64,000 bases of DNA. Origin: Steromphala cineraria. Its lineage: Eukaryota > Mollusca > Gastropoda > Trochida > Trochidae. The notes beneath the pieces are model-generated. The model was given only the letters and a program-made list of their open reading frames with translations. It was not told the DNA's origin and did not search any database. Shown here one piece after another: positions 37,572-49,843 of this stretch. The stretch's first letter is position 1. Every line of letters begins with the position of its first letter. Location: NCBI GenBank assembly GCA_916613615.1, contig OU744726.1, positions 66,294,987 through 66,358,986 of the forward strand. Reading direction: 5' to 3'. A program made the translations under genes and the position numbers.

Positions 37572-40500
37572 CATAGCTTGAACAGTATTTATATTTTACT
37601 ATGATGTACAGGTTGATTCCGCTTTGGCTAACTTTTAACCAAACAAGTGATGATGTTTTTCAGACTTTTGTCTCATTTATTCTAATCTGCTTTTATCAGT
37701 TTCAAATAAATGAAATGTTATTGCTTCTTATTGATTTTGCCCTTCCCAAGCGGACAATCAAAACTTATTTACATTTTACGTATATTTTTATGCATTTAAT
37801 AAGTCTTTAAAATCTAATCATGACGTTTGATAGATTGTTGATATTTGTGATTGTGACAGTGAGGTAGCATTTTGTTTAAGATCATGTACATTTCATTGTA
37901 TTGCTTTTACATGTTGCATTATTAATAGTCAATTTGTTCAATTAGAGGACTGATAAATCTAAAATTCCTCCTTATTTAGTTTTTTCAAGACGTATCTTAC
38001 TTTTAACACATCATTCATTGTTATGTCGATAAACGTTGATAAAGTGTCAATGAAAAAACTACATTGAACCAAAGTGTACCAATTGATTACAAATACAGAC
38101 ATCGAAATATTTTGAACATTATTCTCCTTAAATGGTTAAAATATAAAGTAACAAAGTAAGTGTAAACAGTTTTCAATATAATTTGCCAATATCAACAGAT
38201 TTAACAGTGATATTGAAACTCACTTTTATAGGATATTATTTGTTTTCTGAGTAGTTTTATATGAATATGAAAACTTTTACTTTGATAAGAAGATTTAGCC
38301 TTGCGTGTTAGAAAACTGTTAAATCAGCTGACCTCAGTGTTCAGGTTTGACTCTCTTTCAATCATCTTTGGATCTTGCTTGTAATTTAGGAATATTTATT
38401 CAACAATAATCAAAATGATTAATTTGGTAAAAACCATGTCATGACAAGGACAAATACTTTTAAGAAGTCATAAGAAGGCTCATGAACATTCACAAAATAA
38501 ATATTCAATGCTCTTCAATTTCAAATGATAAATAACCTGCTTCATTTATAATTACCTTTTATTGAATCAATTTGCATATCCAAACATAAAAACATATACA
38601 TATCATTCCTTTATCGATGAAACAAGAATATACTACTTCTTTAGCAAAGTCACTAATATTGTTTTTTCTATTTTCATTTCTGAAAACTGTTGCCTTCACG
38701 TGGGGTAAACCAAGTACTGACTCCCTTTACCTTGTTGCATTTCTAGCATATAGATGGTAATGATATCGACTGTTTGAGTATTAAAATGTGAAGAAGTAAT
38801 TCATGTACCAAATCAGTTTTATGCCATTTCTTATCATGATGTCACTGTAAGGCTTTAAACACAAATTCTTTATGTATGGATTTCACAAAATCAGAAATTA
38901 GTGTCAGCTTCTTGCTTTTGTTCTAAAAATACTTATTCAAATCAAATTCACACTAAAACTGTTCAAGAACCATTAGTCTCTTGGGTTGATTTATTTTTTT
39001 AATGATTTTACCTAAACGAAATTATCAGTGACATCTCGATGTAAACGACTAAACCAAACAGAAGCTAGCACAACGTCACATCATCACACAATAACGTTGA
39101 AAGACCAAAGGCACATATAAACTGCGTAATATGAATTATTGTATATATTTTAAGAAAGGTTATCTTAAAAATAGAAGAGTTGAAGAGGCGTAATTCAATG
39201 AAACTTGAGTAATCGGAGCAAACATAATCTGTGGATTTAATCTTTACATAAACAACCTCTTTTTACAACTATCATCACAAATGTTCGAATTAAAAAAATT
39301 GACGAATACAAGTTTATATAATAATTGCCCAATACCAAGTGTATATATGTTTTCATTCAATTTCCCCGATTTTCGTAATATGTGATTAAGTTGTGTTGAT
39401 ATCGTTGTCTCTGAAAAAACTATGACTAATGATATATGGCTGTTAAATTAATGGTAACATTTTAAGAGTTGAGAAGCCTGAATCAATTTGATTGACATAA
39501 ATCAATTTCATCTCAATTAAAAGGCAGAAAAAAACGTTCTCGAACCATTTGAACGTGCAAAAGTTAGGATGTTTGAACGTTTATCAATATTTGAAAATCG
39601 TCCTTGAATGACAAGTTATTTGGAAAAGGAAATGGCAGGAATATTTATGCTGGATTTTGCATTTTGATTAGACACATGTGAATGAATATGCTTTTTGAGG
39701 AGAAGAAAGCTGCAGGATAAATGTCTCAAAAAATCAATAATGAGCAACTGATCTGATATCATGCTGTTGATTTGATACAACATCGTCCTGGGTCAGAGCA
39801 TATCCAAAGCACTTAATGGAGAACAATTAAAATGAGGAGCAAATACAAAAGAAAACATGACATATACATATACAAATGGACTTTCTGGTTTTAACAGTGT
39901 ATTATATGTTCGTTCTTGTTTATTCACTTTATTCAGGGGGCAGTATTAGATCGAAAATCCAATTTGTAAACGAAAGAATCCGATGAGACTTTTCTGTATA
40001 TTAAAGCATCTAACAGATATAGCCTCTTCTAAATGACAATTGTCAACCATATTGACAGATACAAAATAGTCTGTCCCACAGTCAATCACTTTACTAACAA
40101 TTTATTGAAATAGTCATCAGATACATTAGCCTCAACTCGCATTATTTCAATGTCAAATAATATCATCTTTTAACAGATTCAAGTATGATGCTAATTTATA
40201 ATTCGTTATATACATCAATTTAACAAGCCTTCAAGGAAATCCAGCTTGCCAACACTGAATAACATTAAATTATAAAAGCCTTGTCAGTTCCCATTTACAT
40301 CTACATTCTGAATTATGTAACCTTCTTAATCTAAAGATATGTGTCTAGACCGTATACATAGACACTGGTTCATACATGTTCGCTTCATTACTCAGCTAAA
40401 TTGATAATGATGTTTTAGCCTTTATATTCCATGACCATGAAATCTGGTGAATCCATGGTGGGGTATTGATCATATCTTAAGCTATATTACAACTTCAGAT

Positions 40501-40751
40501 TATGGAACAGTCTATAAAGGTCGCTCAGTACAATATACAGGTGGTCGTTCTGGAGAGGCCCTAGTGATGAGTCCTACTCCAAGACAACTGACATGAAAGC
40601 TGTGTCTGATCAAGCATACACGCCGTTTACAAGTGACCGCTTTCGACAAATCCTGACCTCGTTGCGGTACAGCTACAGGTTTTGGTACAGTGGAACGAAC
40701 GTATTCATAAAGGCCACCTAGGAAATGACCACACTATATATAGGTAGCCCT
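37572..40751. other. non-coding part of copy B
   Basis: Best preserved homology to copy A (10.7-12.3 and 14.1-14.7 kb). Open frames are not conserved between the copies. Confidence 0.55.
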
Positions 40752-41094
40752 TTGAAGGAGCAGTAGCACGTTTTATGGGGGAATATAAGGTGATGTCAGG
40801 AAAATGAAAATTAATGGTTCAAATTGAAAGAAAATGTATTTAAACTAAATGAAGCAGTAATAATTCAAATATATATCGTAAAGTTTAGCAATGCGATTCC
40901 TTTTTCTTACACAAAATGAATTGGAGGTGTTCACAAAAAATGGCCGCCAATGGATTTTATGTGAATCCTCATACTTTGTCCTCTGTAATGAGATTTTTGA
41001 CACTGTCAAAATAATTCATTTAGCATTGACTTACAATTTTCATTGAAATATCTAAAATATAAAATTATCAAAAAACGTTCTACTGCCCCTTTAA
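40752..41094 (+). mobile_element. TTAA-type MITE, copy M5
   Basis: The left flank is mutated (TTGA) and the left end reads AGGAGCAGTAGCACGTTTTA. The right end is AACGTTCTACTGCCCCT followed by TTAA. The interior matches M2, including AAATGGCCGCCAATGGATTT. It sits exactly at the place where copy A holds the extra 13 kb containing the large inverted-repeat element. Confidence 0.9.
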
Positions 41095-42192
41095 TGACTC
41101 ATAATGGTCCAAGTGTAAAGTCAGTTAGACGTCTTACAAACCCATTTCATGTAACAAAGTGTATGAAACCGAATACGAGTATCAACCATATTGAAATTCT
41201 AAACCATAAACGAGTTATTGTCATCACTTTATGATTGTTAAAACATTGTACTTAAAAAAGAAAAGGCAATAAAGGCTGATACATTTCGATGCTACGATTT
41301 AAAAGAAAAAAGTAAAGAACGATTTACAGAGAGCCTACAGCTTTGAACAGATTCAAGTGAAAAATGCAGTGTTCTTTTGTAATCCTTCTAAATCATTGTT
41401 TTATTCCTTTTTATCTCAGAAGGAAAAAAATATGTGCGAATTGGCAAAGGCTTTCGCAAATCTTATTCTCTATTTTTTATACATGTCAATAAATATTTGT
41501 TTTCACCTTCAGGCTTCAGCATAAAAAATCCTTAAACCAAGTTCGTTTGAGAGCTACTTCCATTTCAGTTTCCCATCAACATATACAAACTTAAAACGTT
41601 TGTCATTGTTAAAACAAATATACATTGTTGTTATTTATCATGAAGATGGTTGCAGTAATGAGTACATGTAGTTTTCAATTAAAAATTATCGAAATGCTGT
41701 TGATTATATTCATACTCAATTTAGACTAAACATTCGTTGAAATGACCTAGGCAATGGAGATAAAAAACACTTAGTCAAGATCTTTGATTCAAAGATATTG
41801 GCATTTCATTCCTGATATCAATTCAAAACGATTTTTAAAATGTATTTCGGTGGTTCTGATTGGTCAATGGCTCTGTAAAAGCTCATCATTACTTGTTACT
41901 TCACAATATACTGACGCAAAACCGGAAAAAGAATTTAGTAAAATGTTGAAAAAAATTGATTTTGAAATCAGGAAGAATGTTTTACATGTTTTGTGTTTCT
42001 ATCGACAGGACTAGAGCCACACCATATGTTAAACAATCCTTGATCTCAGTGTTGTTCGATAAATATAACATTGTGAAAGCGAACTTATACGAATATTTGT
42101 TTGGTGACATGCATAGATCTGGGGTTTTTTTTCTGGAATTATATATAATAATAAGTTATCATACAATGGATAGTGGTCTAGGCATGATAAAG

Positions 42193-42219
42193 CCAACGGA
42201 TATTTTCCATATCCGTTGG
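42193..42219. repeat. short perfect hairpin
   Basis: CCAACGGATAT and ATATCCGTTGG are separated by five bases, with weaker pairing outside. A TGACGTCA octamer lies downstream at 42285-42292, and AAAGGTCAAGGTC near 42250. Confidence 0.6.
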
Positions 42220-42977
42220 GGTTATATATGGATAGAGATGCAAGTTTCAAAGGTCAAGGTCGGAACTTCTTTTGAGAATTCCGATGACGTCACAAGCGTT
42301 AATATTTTGAACGCCTTTGGTAACGGAGAGAGACTAGTATATACATGATACAATGCATAGACATTAATCTAAGAAAAAACAACAAAACTGTATGGTTCTT
42401 TAGCTATATTGATGACTTAGCAGTGCAAAAACGCTGCCATTGTGAGTTGAATGAACCGACCGAACAATTACAGGTACCAAAGGCAGTTCAAGATTCATGT
42501 TTAATCACTTCATTTACCGTTCTTCCGTGTTCTTTTCTTTAGGCTTGTTTAGTTTGGACTGCACAGCCTTTCTTCTAGTTTAGCTTTCCGTTTATGTCTG
42601 TTGTTTCGAAGTAAGCTGCCATTGCAACATAGCCGAAGGGAAGCAACTCTTGCTCCTAAGTGAGATAGAAGCGCCCTCTTTTTTACTGGAAGGTGATGGA
42701 ACGTGTGTTCGAATCCGTCAAAGACCAATTAAATGTTTTTAATTTGAAAATAATTCTTCTTTTTTTTTTTTTTTTTAAATGTTAAAACTTTGGAACTGTG
42801 ACTAAATAAGTTATACGGTATTTAAAGGCATTTATAGGGAGGAATTGTTTTTGTCAATTCACTGTCACAGCCATTACACCGTTCATTTGCATATATCAAT
42901 GCGGGCATCTTTTAAATCAATGTCAACTATCAAAATGGTATTATCAAGCATATAAAATAACATTGTATGATAAAGAA

Positions 42978-43121
42978 GTTATCATGCTCGTGTGTTTGGG
43001 GATCGTAGATATCCTGCATTAGGAATAAACACTATGTATTTAGCTCGCCAAGGCTCGCAAAGTACAATGTTTATTCCTAATGCAGGATATCTACGATCCC
43101 CAAACACACGAGCATGATAAC
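42978..43121. repeat. perfect 54-bp palindrome arms, 36-bp spacer
   Basis: The arm 42978-43031 (starts GTTATCATGCTCGTGTG, ends AGGAATAAACA) is repeated without a mismatch as the reverse complement at 43068-43121. The spacer contains GCTCGCCAAGGCTCGC. Identity of the arms implies a very recent origin or active arm conversion. RNA from it would form a 54-bp duplex. It may be a foldback MITE of the same kind as 44275-44420, or the product of a template-switch event. Confidence 0.92.
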
Positions 43122-43295
43122 CTCTATTTATCCATACTAGAGATTGAACTTTGAACTTTTCACATTAGAACTGAGGATCACTTAAATAAGTAGCATTTAT
43201 GTGGATCACTGAATCTTGTTAAGTGATAACTGTGAGGTGAGTCAATTACTAACCTTGGCTAGCATAACAAAAGCAAATATCGAGCAAACGAATAT

Positions 43296-43634
43296 AGGGG
43301 GACTATAGAGTGATGTCAGGAAAATGAAATAATTGGTTCCAGTTGAAAGACTATGTATTGAAACTAAATTGAGCAGTAATAATTAAACATATAACATAAA
43401 GTTTAGCCATGCGATTCATTTTTCTTACACAACATGAATTAAAGTTGTTCACAAAAAATGGCCGCCAATGGATTTTATGTGAGTTTTCATACTTTGTCCT
43501 TTGACTATGGATGATTGGCTTGTGTAATGCAATTGTTGACACTGTCAATATAATACATTTAGCATTAACTTACAATTATCAGTGAATTATTTGAAGTATA
43601 AAATTATCCAAAAAACGTCTTACTGCCCCTTTAA
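43296..43634 (+). mobile_element. TTAA-type MITE, left-truncated copy M6
   Basis: It starts abruptly at GGGGGACTATAGAGTGATGT, lacking the roughly 25-bp left terminus, and ends AACGTCTTACTGCCCCT followed by TTAA. Sequence immediately to the left is ordinary copy B (matches 30.4-30.5 kb), so the left terminus was deleted. Confidence 0.88.
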
Positions 43635-44274
43635 TCGTTAAATCTGCGTTCACCTGAACAATTTAAACAAGTCAACGTTCATGTACGTCTTAGTCAATAG
43701 GGACTGCTTATTCAAAGTTTTCACCAGAAAACAAAGCTACTGAGCCCCAAGGAGGTTTTAAATATTACTCAGAAAAAACTATCTTTGGGCCACATTGATG
43801 TAGCGAAGGAAAGCATCAATATCTATTTTGATTACAACTGTCATTGGATTTAAACACAATAACCTCGATAATAAATTGGCTGCCTGAATTCCAGGTAACT
43901 AATGGATAGCAGTTAAAGTGATAACCGAAACCAATTTGTGGCGGTGTATCAGTAATCACACCATTCCCCTATATACCGTTCAGCGTTTTAGCCTCAATCT
44001 TTTATTCTCATTAACTGCGTTATGATTTCTTTAACACACGCATTATCTATCAGATTTATGAAGATTTTCTCTTAACTTTAGTGATCTTTTTCTAACGTTC
44101 ACGATTTACGTTATTTCACTTTAAGAACAGTTGTGAAATGATTATTAGACAATACGATCGCGACTTGTTCATCTACGTGTTCCTTATTTGTCAAATGTGG
44201 AAGCAAGACGAATAGGAAGATTTACTTATGAGAGTTCATTAGGTTTTTTTTCCCATTTTACAGTTTAACAAATA

Positions 44275-44640
44275 GAGATTATTACCCGAGGAAGTGTGTC
44301 ATATGACTTTTACGAAACGAGTGTGAATCTGTGTATTACCCGAGCGAGAGCGAGGGTTATACACAAATTTGCACGAGTTTCGTCAAAGTCATATGACACA
44401 CTTCCGAGGATAATAATTTCTTTATTACCGATTCTATTCTATTCAATCATCGTTGAAATGTCCAAGACACGGACCGCTTCCCTTGCGACGGCCGGCTACA
44501 GTGACGTCACGAACAATGGTGTAATGACGTCACAGGCGAAAATATACAGGAACTCGCGCTACAACAATCGTTGCTAGGCAAAAGTGATATGTGCACTAGT
44601 GCTCATATTGAAAATATGTCACCACTTATTTTCAACCATA
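44275..44640 (+). mobile_element. foldback repeat with palindrome and paired TGACGTCA
   Basis: Positions 44275-44420 form an imperfect palindrome (arms about 73 bp, including GGAAGTGTGTCATATGACTT) with core CGAGCGAGAGCGAGG. About 80 bp further on come TGACGTCA at 44502-44509 and 44525-44532. GGAACTCGCGCTAC and AAAAGTGATAT follow. The same order of blocks is found in reverse at 62041-62285, so this is one repeat family. A 93-codon open frame crosses it but has no domain. Confidence 0.8.
44502..44532. promoter_or_regulatory. paired TGACGTCA palindromes
   Basis: Two perfect CREB/ATF consensus octamers 23 bp apart inside the foldback repeat. The spacing is kept in the copy at 62107-62137. Confidence 0.5.
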
Positions 44641-44885
44641 TGGGTAATAATATCTTATATGCCAGTGCAAGCTATTTAAACCTTACCAATACACCATTGG
44701 AGATGGAGGAGATTGAATATGAAGATGATTACATAAAAATAGATAGATAAAATAACGTTTTATAAATTACATTTGGTGTTGAGAAATTTCGTCTGAAAAG
44801 ACACTTTGGAAATGTGCAGAAATATGACTATGAAACGTGAAACAATGTAATTTTATATACATGTTCTAAAATAAACATCGTGCTC

Positions 44886-45249
44886 TTAAAGGGGCAGTAG
44901 CACGTTTTTTGATAATTTTATAATTTGAATTTCTCACTGATAATTGTAAGTGAATGCTAAATGTATTATTTTGACAGTTTCAAAAATCTCATTACACAAG
45001 CCAATCATCCATTGTCAGAGGACAAAGAATGAAGATTCACATCAAATCCATTGGCGGCCATTTTTGTGTGAACACCTTTAATTCATTTTTGTAAGAAAAA
45101 GGAATCGCATGGCTAAACTTACCGTTATATACTGGAATTATCACTGCTCCATTTAGTTTAAATACATTGTCTTTCAATTGAAACCATTAATTTTCATTTT
45201 CCTTCCATCACCCTATATTCCCCCTAAAAACGTGCTACTGCCCCTTTAA
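44886..45249 (-). mobile_element. TTAA-type MITE, copy M7
   Basis: TTAA at 44886-44889 and 45246-45249; termini AGGGGCAGTAGCACGTTTT and AACGTGCTACTGCCCCT are perfect. Same orientation as M3 and 364 bp long, also like M3. One of the best preserved copies. Confidence 0.94.
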
Positions 45250-48067
45250 ACTGTCTTGATATTAGAAAGAACATTTACTGTCATGGATATTATAACCTTA
45301 CTCTAACTTTTGGACTCTCATTTCTTAACATTGATTTTAGAGTCACGTAAGAACACAACCATCCATAAGAGTCCATTGTGCCTAATATTATTACATGTTT
45401 TCGTTTTAAAGCGCTCAGGTAAAATTTTGGCATGTACCAAGCTATACATCTGAAATATACATCCTAATCAAACAGTAATAATGAAGCTGTCACATATATC
45501 ACAGCGGCCTTACAATCTTTTCTCTTAACAATCCAATTGCAGTCAAAATGAATTCAAGATATATTAACAGCTCCATTTCATAAACATCTTCCATTTGCTT
45601 TTGAAAAGAAGTTAATAACATTTGCACGTTTATTTACTTTCTTTGCTTTAGAAAGTCTTTTTTAAAATAACTTTCTCAAAAACACTCTTGTCTTTATAAA
45701 TGATTCATGATCTAATCAAACGTTCCATCTCAAGAGACGGTAGTTTCTTCACAATTTCAACAATCGTTTATCTCAAGCATCTTAATCGAAAGCAACGTAA
45801 CTATTTTACAGTGAAAAGTAATTAAAATTGCATCTGGTTTAACGACAGAAATCTTAAAAACTTGAAATGTTAGAAATATATTCATTTACTTTCTTGAAAT
45901 ATTCCTTTGTCTATCTTATAATAAGCTAAATATATTTGACTCTTCAAACTTGAAAATTATATAGGCACTTCTTAAAAAATACCTTAAATTAACCAGAAGC
46001 TCTAAACCATTTTAGGAATGCAAATCAAGTTCCTTGCGTCTCATTTGTAATATGATGAAAATCAGTTTCCTTGAAATTATTTCTTTGATTTGACCAGCTT
46101 ATCGTTAACAAACTTAGTGAACTGAAATTCGACTTCAGAGTAAGCCTTCATCCAACAGCTGATCAGTTTAAGGAACAATCGAATGCTTTTTGGTTAAAAA
46201 CAAATTGTGTTACTGACCATTTTTCGGCAGTTTATTTTTTTGAGGCAAATCTAATCTCAATCGATTAATCTGTATTTCAATACATAAAAGTATTCCATGG
46301 TTGAAAACGACTCAGATGTAGTTTTGAAACTATAACATAACTTATCTGAAAGGGGATTTTTTTAATTTAAGGATAATAGTAGTAAACAACAGCACGTAGA
46401 AGTCTATTAGAGATTTAGAGAAACCCCTTTGTTCCCTGTTGACCATTTTGTACCTTGCTATCCCAAATTAGGTTTTTGCCATTCGACTGCCAGTCTACAT
46501 TACTGTTTTTCATTTCACAGCCTTCCTGTTATTATAATTGATCGCTTCAATCAGACAGACAAATGCCCACAAGGTCCGAGGTTAGTAACATCATGTCGCA
46601 TTATCAGAGTGAGTTGTTGATTTACACAAACAAACTCATGACTGACACAGGATTTGTGGAGGAAGACAATTGTAGAATCATATTTGCTTAAGTTTGTTTT
46701 ATAGCTGTCACTGACCGAATGTGAACGTGTATAACATTTCATTTGGCCTGGCCGAACCTGGCATTGTAGTGAAAACAAAGCTCCTGTAATTTACGGGAAA
46801 CAACAGAGATTATTGATCAACACAGCTTTTTATTATTTATCGAATGTCATTAAGAGTCAAAAGGTATAACATCCTTAAGGAAATGTGGAAATGAGAAATA
46901 ATTTCTGGTACCATTACTTTACCAAAGCAATTAAGATTCAACGTCAAACAGGTAAATGTGTACACATGTCATATTTACACTGTACGCCAGGACATAATGG
47001 TGATATATCCTTGTTTAAATAACTATTTCTAAACGATAGAATTAATAATGTTTTGTCAAATTCAACTTGCTAGTGGACTATGACATTTTCTAAAAAAAAC
47101 CACCAAATTTCATTTTGCAACCTGCAAATGTTAAGGCAGTGTGTCCTTTCAATCCCGTGTAGCTTACACTCCTAAATACTAAAAATCAGTTAACTGTCCG
47201 TAGACCCAAGTGAGTGATTATATCCACTGGAAGCGCTTCTAAAATCCTAAAGGTAACTAACAGTCTAAATATGTTAATAGATATTGATGATAAAGCTTTG
47301 TTTATTCTTGCGTAATACGATGTTCAAACGATTGACAAAATTGTCATAGTCATTTCTATGATTTAATTATCGATAATCCCCATATTCCCAATATCAATCA
47401 ATTTTATCACACGAAATACGTTCTAGTTGATTGGTTTCCTGCACAACAAGAGAGCCAAAGGGAAGTCAATCTCTTCTGAAGACAAACTGAAACAAATATT
47501 CACCTTAAGTCACAAATTTAGGCGTCACAGATGTTTGTACTTTACATTACATACATTTGCTCACGAAGTTTTAGATCATAACACACATATTTGTGGTCCA
47601 GCTGGCTAATCAAATATATCAGGTACTTGTAATAGGATAAACATTAAACAATATTTATACATGAAATACAAAACACCAAATGCTCGAAAGAGTCAATTAT
47701 TTTGTTGACAATCTATGAGTTGGTACTCTAAAGAAGACAAAGGAATAGTCTATGGATAAACAACTATATATCTTTATTTCAGATGGTCGACAATAAATGT
47801 TTTAAACAAACTTTCCCCTTGTTAGAAACTACAGTGGGTGATCATATTCTGACTACGTGTAATATCATCATGACGGTAATCGAGCATCATATAAATCAAG
47901 CATCACTGCTGACAATAAGAACTAAAACATGTTCGCGACATGTGCTGATGTTGTTACTGTTGTGAACTCAATGCAAGTTGACAGTTTCACACTTAAGTGT
48001 GAAGAGCAGCAGCTACTTTTTTATTTACACACAAATATTACACTAAATAGTTTATTGAAATGATAGA
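45250..48067. other. non-coding DNA, end of copy B and spacer
   Basis: Homology with copy A ends near 46.28 kb. From there to the methyltransferase terminal exon only short frames without domain features are present. Confidence 0.5.
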
Positions 48068-49430
48068 TCAATTTACGTACTCTTCTTTTAGCTTATCCAG
48101 AGTTTCACAATTTGGGTTAATCGTTATTTTGGTTCGCCATTCAGTAAGGGTCGACAAGAAGTCGATGAACTGTCCCACTGTCCACTTCATTGTGCATTGG
48201 ATATTCCTTCTGTAATCAATCATATGTATAATCAATTGTCATGTAAAACAGCTCCGCAAACATAAATTGTTCAAGACATTTTATGTTATGTTTCAGGTAT
48301 GAACGTGAGATGCATTAACAGAAGGTTTCAGCTTGTTTAGGCATTTTGCTTTTCGAGCAGGATTTAAAAAGTGTTTTTCAGGGTTGCCACAATTAAAGGT
48401 AACAAGGTCGCCAAAACAAACGATAAAAATCCCTATGAGGGGTATTCAAACAAGGCGTGTCCCCTGTGACTCTTATAGTTATTATGAAGTATTGAACGGA
48501 TCGACGGATGGATGAACCAAACGATCCGAAAACGAATTATTTGAAATATGGATGTTTGTATCCTTACTTGTCAACTGGTTTGAAAGGCAGTTGTACAGAC
48601 TCGTACTCGTTGAGAGAAATTCGGTGTCGAACGTCAGCAAACTCGTCTAAAGAGGTAAGGAACTGTAAGGTAGAGAGAACAAAATATTATTCGCCTGATG
48701 CAATTTAACTCTTAAAGCTTCATGTACTTGCATGAAAAATGAAACTGACAGAACTTGACAGAATGAAAAACAAGACATCAAGAATTAGTTTGGAATCTCA
48801 AAAGGAATAGCTTTTAAAATTTCAAGCAATTTCGTATCACCTGTAGCAATAATTGATCTTCTTCTGAGTTGGACACATTCTCTCCCCCCAGAGGCAGATC
48901 AAGTCATGTTGATTTAGCCTCTGTTCTAATACGCCGAAATCCGTGGGTTCCGGCAGTTTCCCCTGGCTGTGGGGAGAGAATGAGTTGGACAGCGTTATTC
49001 GTAAAAGAGATATCACTGCTATTCCAAGACTACCGCCATCCCTTAAGACTCTCTTTGTTTCCACATAAAAACTTTCAATATCAAACCAATGAAGACTACA
49101 CACAGCCATAACTAGATCAACTCTTCCTGACTCCAAAAAGAACATATCTTCAGCAGTCCCTTGCTTGAATTCCACATTTGGGACATTCTCTGGAGCTTGT
49201 TTCAACTGGGCCTCGCTGACATCAACCCCAACAACCTTCTTGAAGTGAGGCGCCAGTTGGATTGTACTATGGTGTCCTGTTCCACAACCAACGTCCACTG
49301 CAAGCTCAAACTTTCCTCCACGAGAACTGCAGTAGTGGATGATAGTTTTGAAGAATTCTGGATGGTAAACTGGCCTACTCTTTGCTTAAATTTTCGCAAG
49401 GTCGATGTCTTCAAAATAGCGGCTGCACAT
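48068..49430 (-). pseudogene. class I SAM-dependent methyltransferase, disrupted
   Basis: Three exons can be read on the minus strand. Exon 1 is 49430-48841, exon 2 48662-48568 (acceptor TCTACCTTACAG, donor GTAAGG) and exon 3 48209-48068 (acceptor GATTACAG, stop TGA at 48070-48068). Phases agree between exons 2 and 3. Exon 1 starts MCSRYFEDIDLAKI and carries the SAM-binding motif VDVGCGTG, then VVGVDVSEAQL, a CSLHWFD motif and the VLRDGGSLGI strand. Exons 2-3 supply the C-terminal part (LPFKPVD; MKWTVGQFIDFLSTLTEW). The arrangement fits the Methyltransf_11 family of small cytosolic methyltransferases annotated in invertebrates as DDB_G0268948-like; the substrate is unknown. Two lesions are present: codon 15 is TAA (49388-49386) where relatives usually have tyrosine, and a 107-bp MITE interrupts exon 1. 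The protein would be about 236 residues without the insert. Confidence 0.85.
48876..48982. mobile_element. 107-bp MITE inside methyltransferase exon 1
   Basis: The ends are inverted repeats: CATTCTCTCCCCCCAG on one side and the complement of CATTCTCTCCCCACAG on the other. It is flanked by a perfect 9-bp direct repeat, AGTTGGACA, at 48867-48875 and 48983-48991. Counting out the insert plus one copy of the repeat (116 bp) makes the exon-1 frame continuous through a serine-asparagine-serine-glutamate stretch to the CAG/GT donor, in the phase exon 2 needs. A 9-bp target duplication is typical of Mutator-like elements; the superfamily is inferred only from that. Confidence 0.88.
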
Positions 49431-49843
49431 TTCCCTTGGGAAAGTTCAACAATATATTAATGTTTAGGCATAAACCTGTTTATAAAAAAGGACGTTTTAC
49501 CTTCATACGATGTCATTAATTATTTATATTAACTTGATTGATAAATATATGATTAAAAAAACTTAAAAAAGAGAAAGTTTAATGTCCCCGTTTCTGTTCA
49601 TGATCATTGAAACATTGACTCACTGACGTAATATACCTACCCTTAAATCACTCTTCGTGTCTTCATAACCTCATTGAAATCTACGTTTCAACAATAATGT
49701 TTGTCAGTCTTACACGAAACTGACATTTCTTATTACAGATACAACATCAATTATTTAGCAAATGTACGTTTCATGAGGATTACCTATTTGCGATAGCACA
49801 CTTTAACTTAATAAAAATTCAAAACCTTCATAGTAATTATTTC
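49431..49843. other. spacer upstream of methyltransferase
   Basis: AT-rich. It would contain the promoter of the minus-strand methyltransferase, but I see no distinctive motif. Confidence 0.4.

Larger units (their letters stand above)
32265..46280 (+). repeat. ancient segmental duplication, copy B
   Basis: Colinear with copy A as listed there. It carries MITE copies M3-M7, all absent from the matching places in copy A, and lacks the large inverted-repeat element and the 801-bp element of copy A. No intact gene is seen in either copy. Confidence 0.8.

Noticed and set aside
41956..42348. 130-codon open frame on the plus strand
   Set aside because: Contains a hairpin and a TGACGTCA site, shows no domain, and is not open in the paralogous region of copy A.
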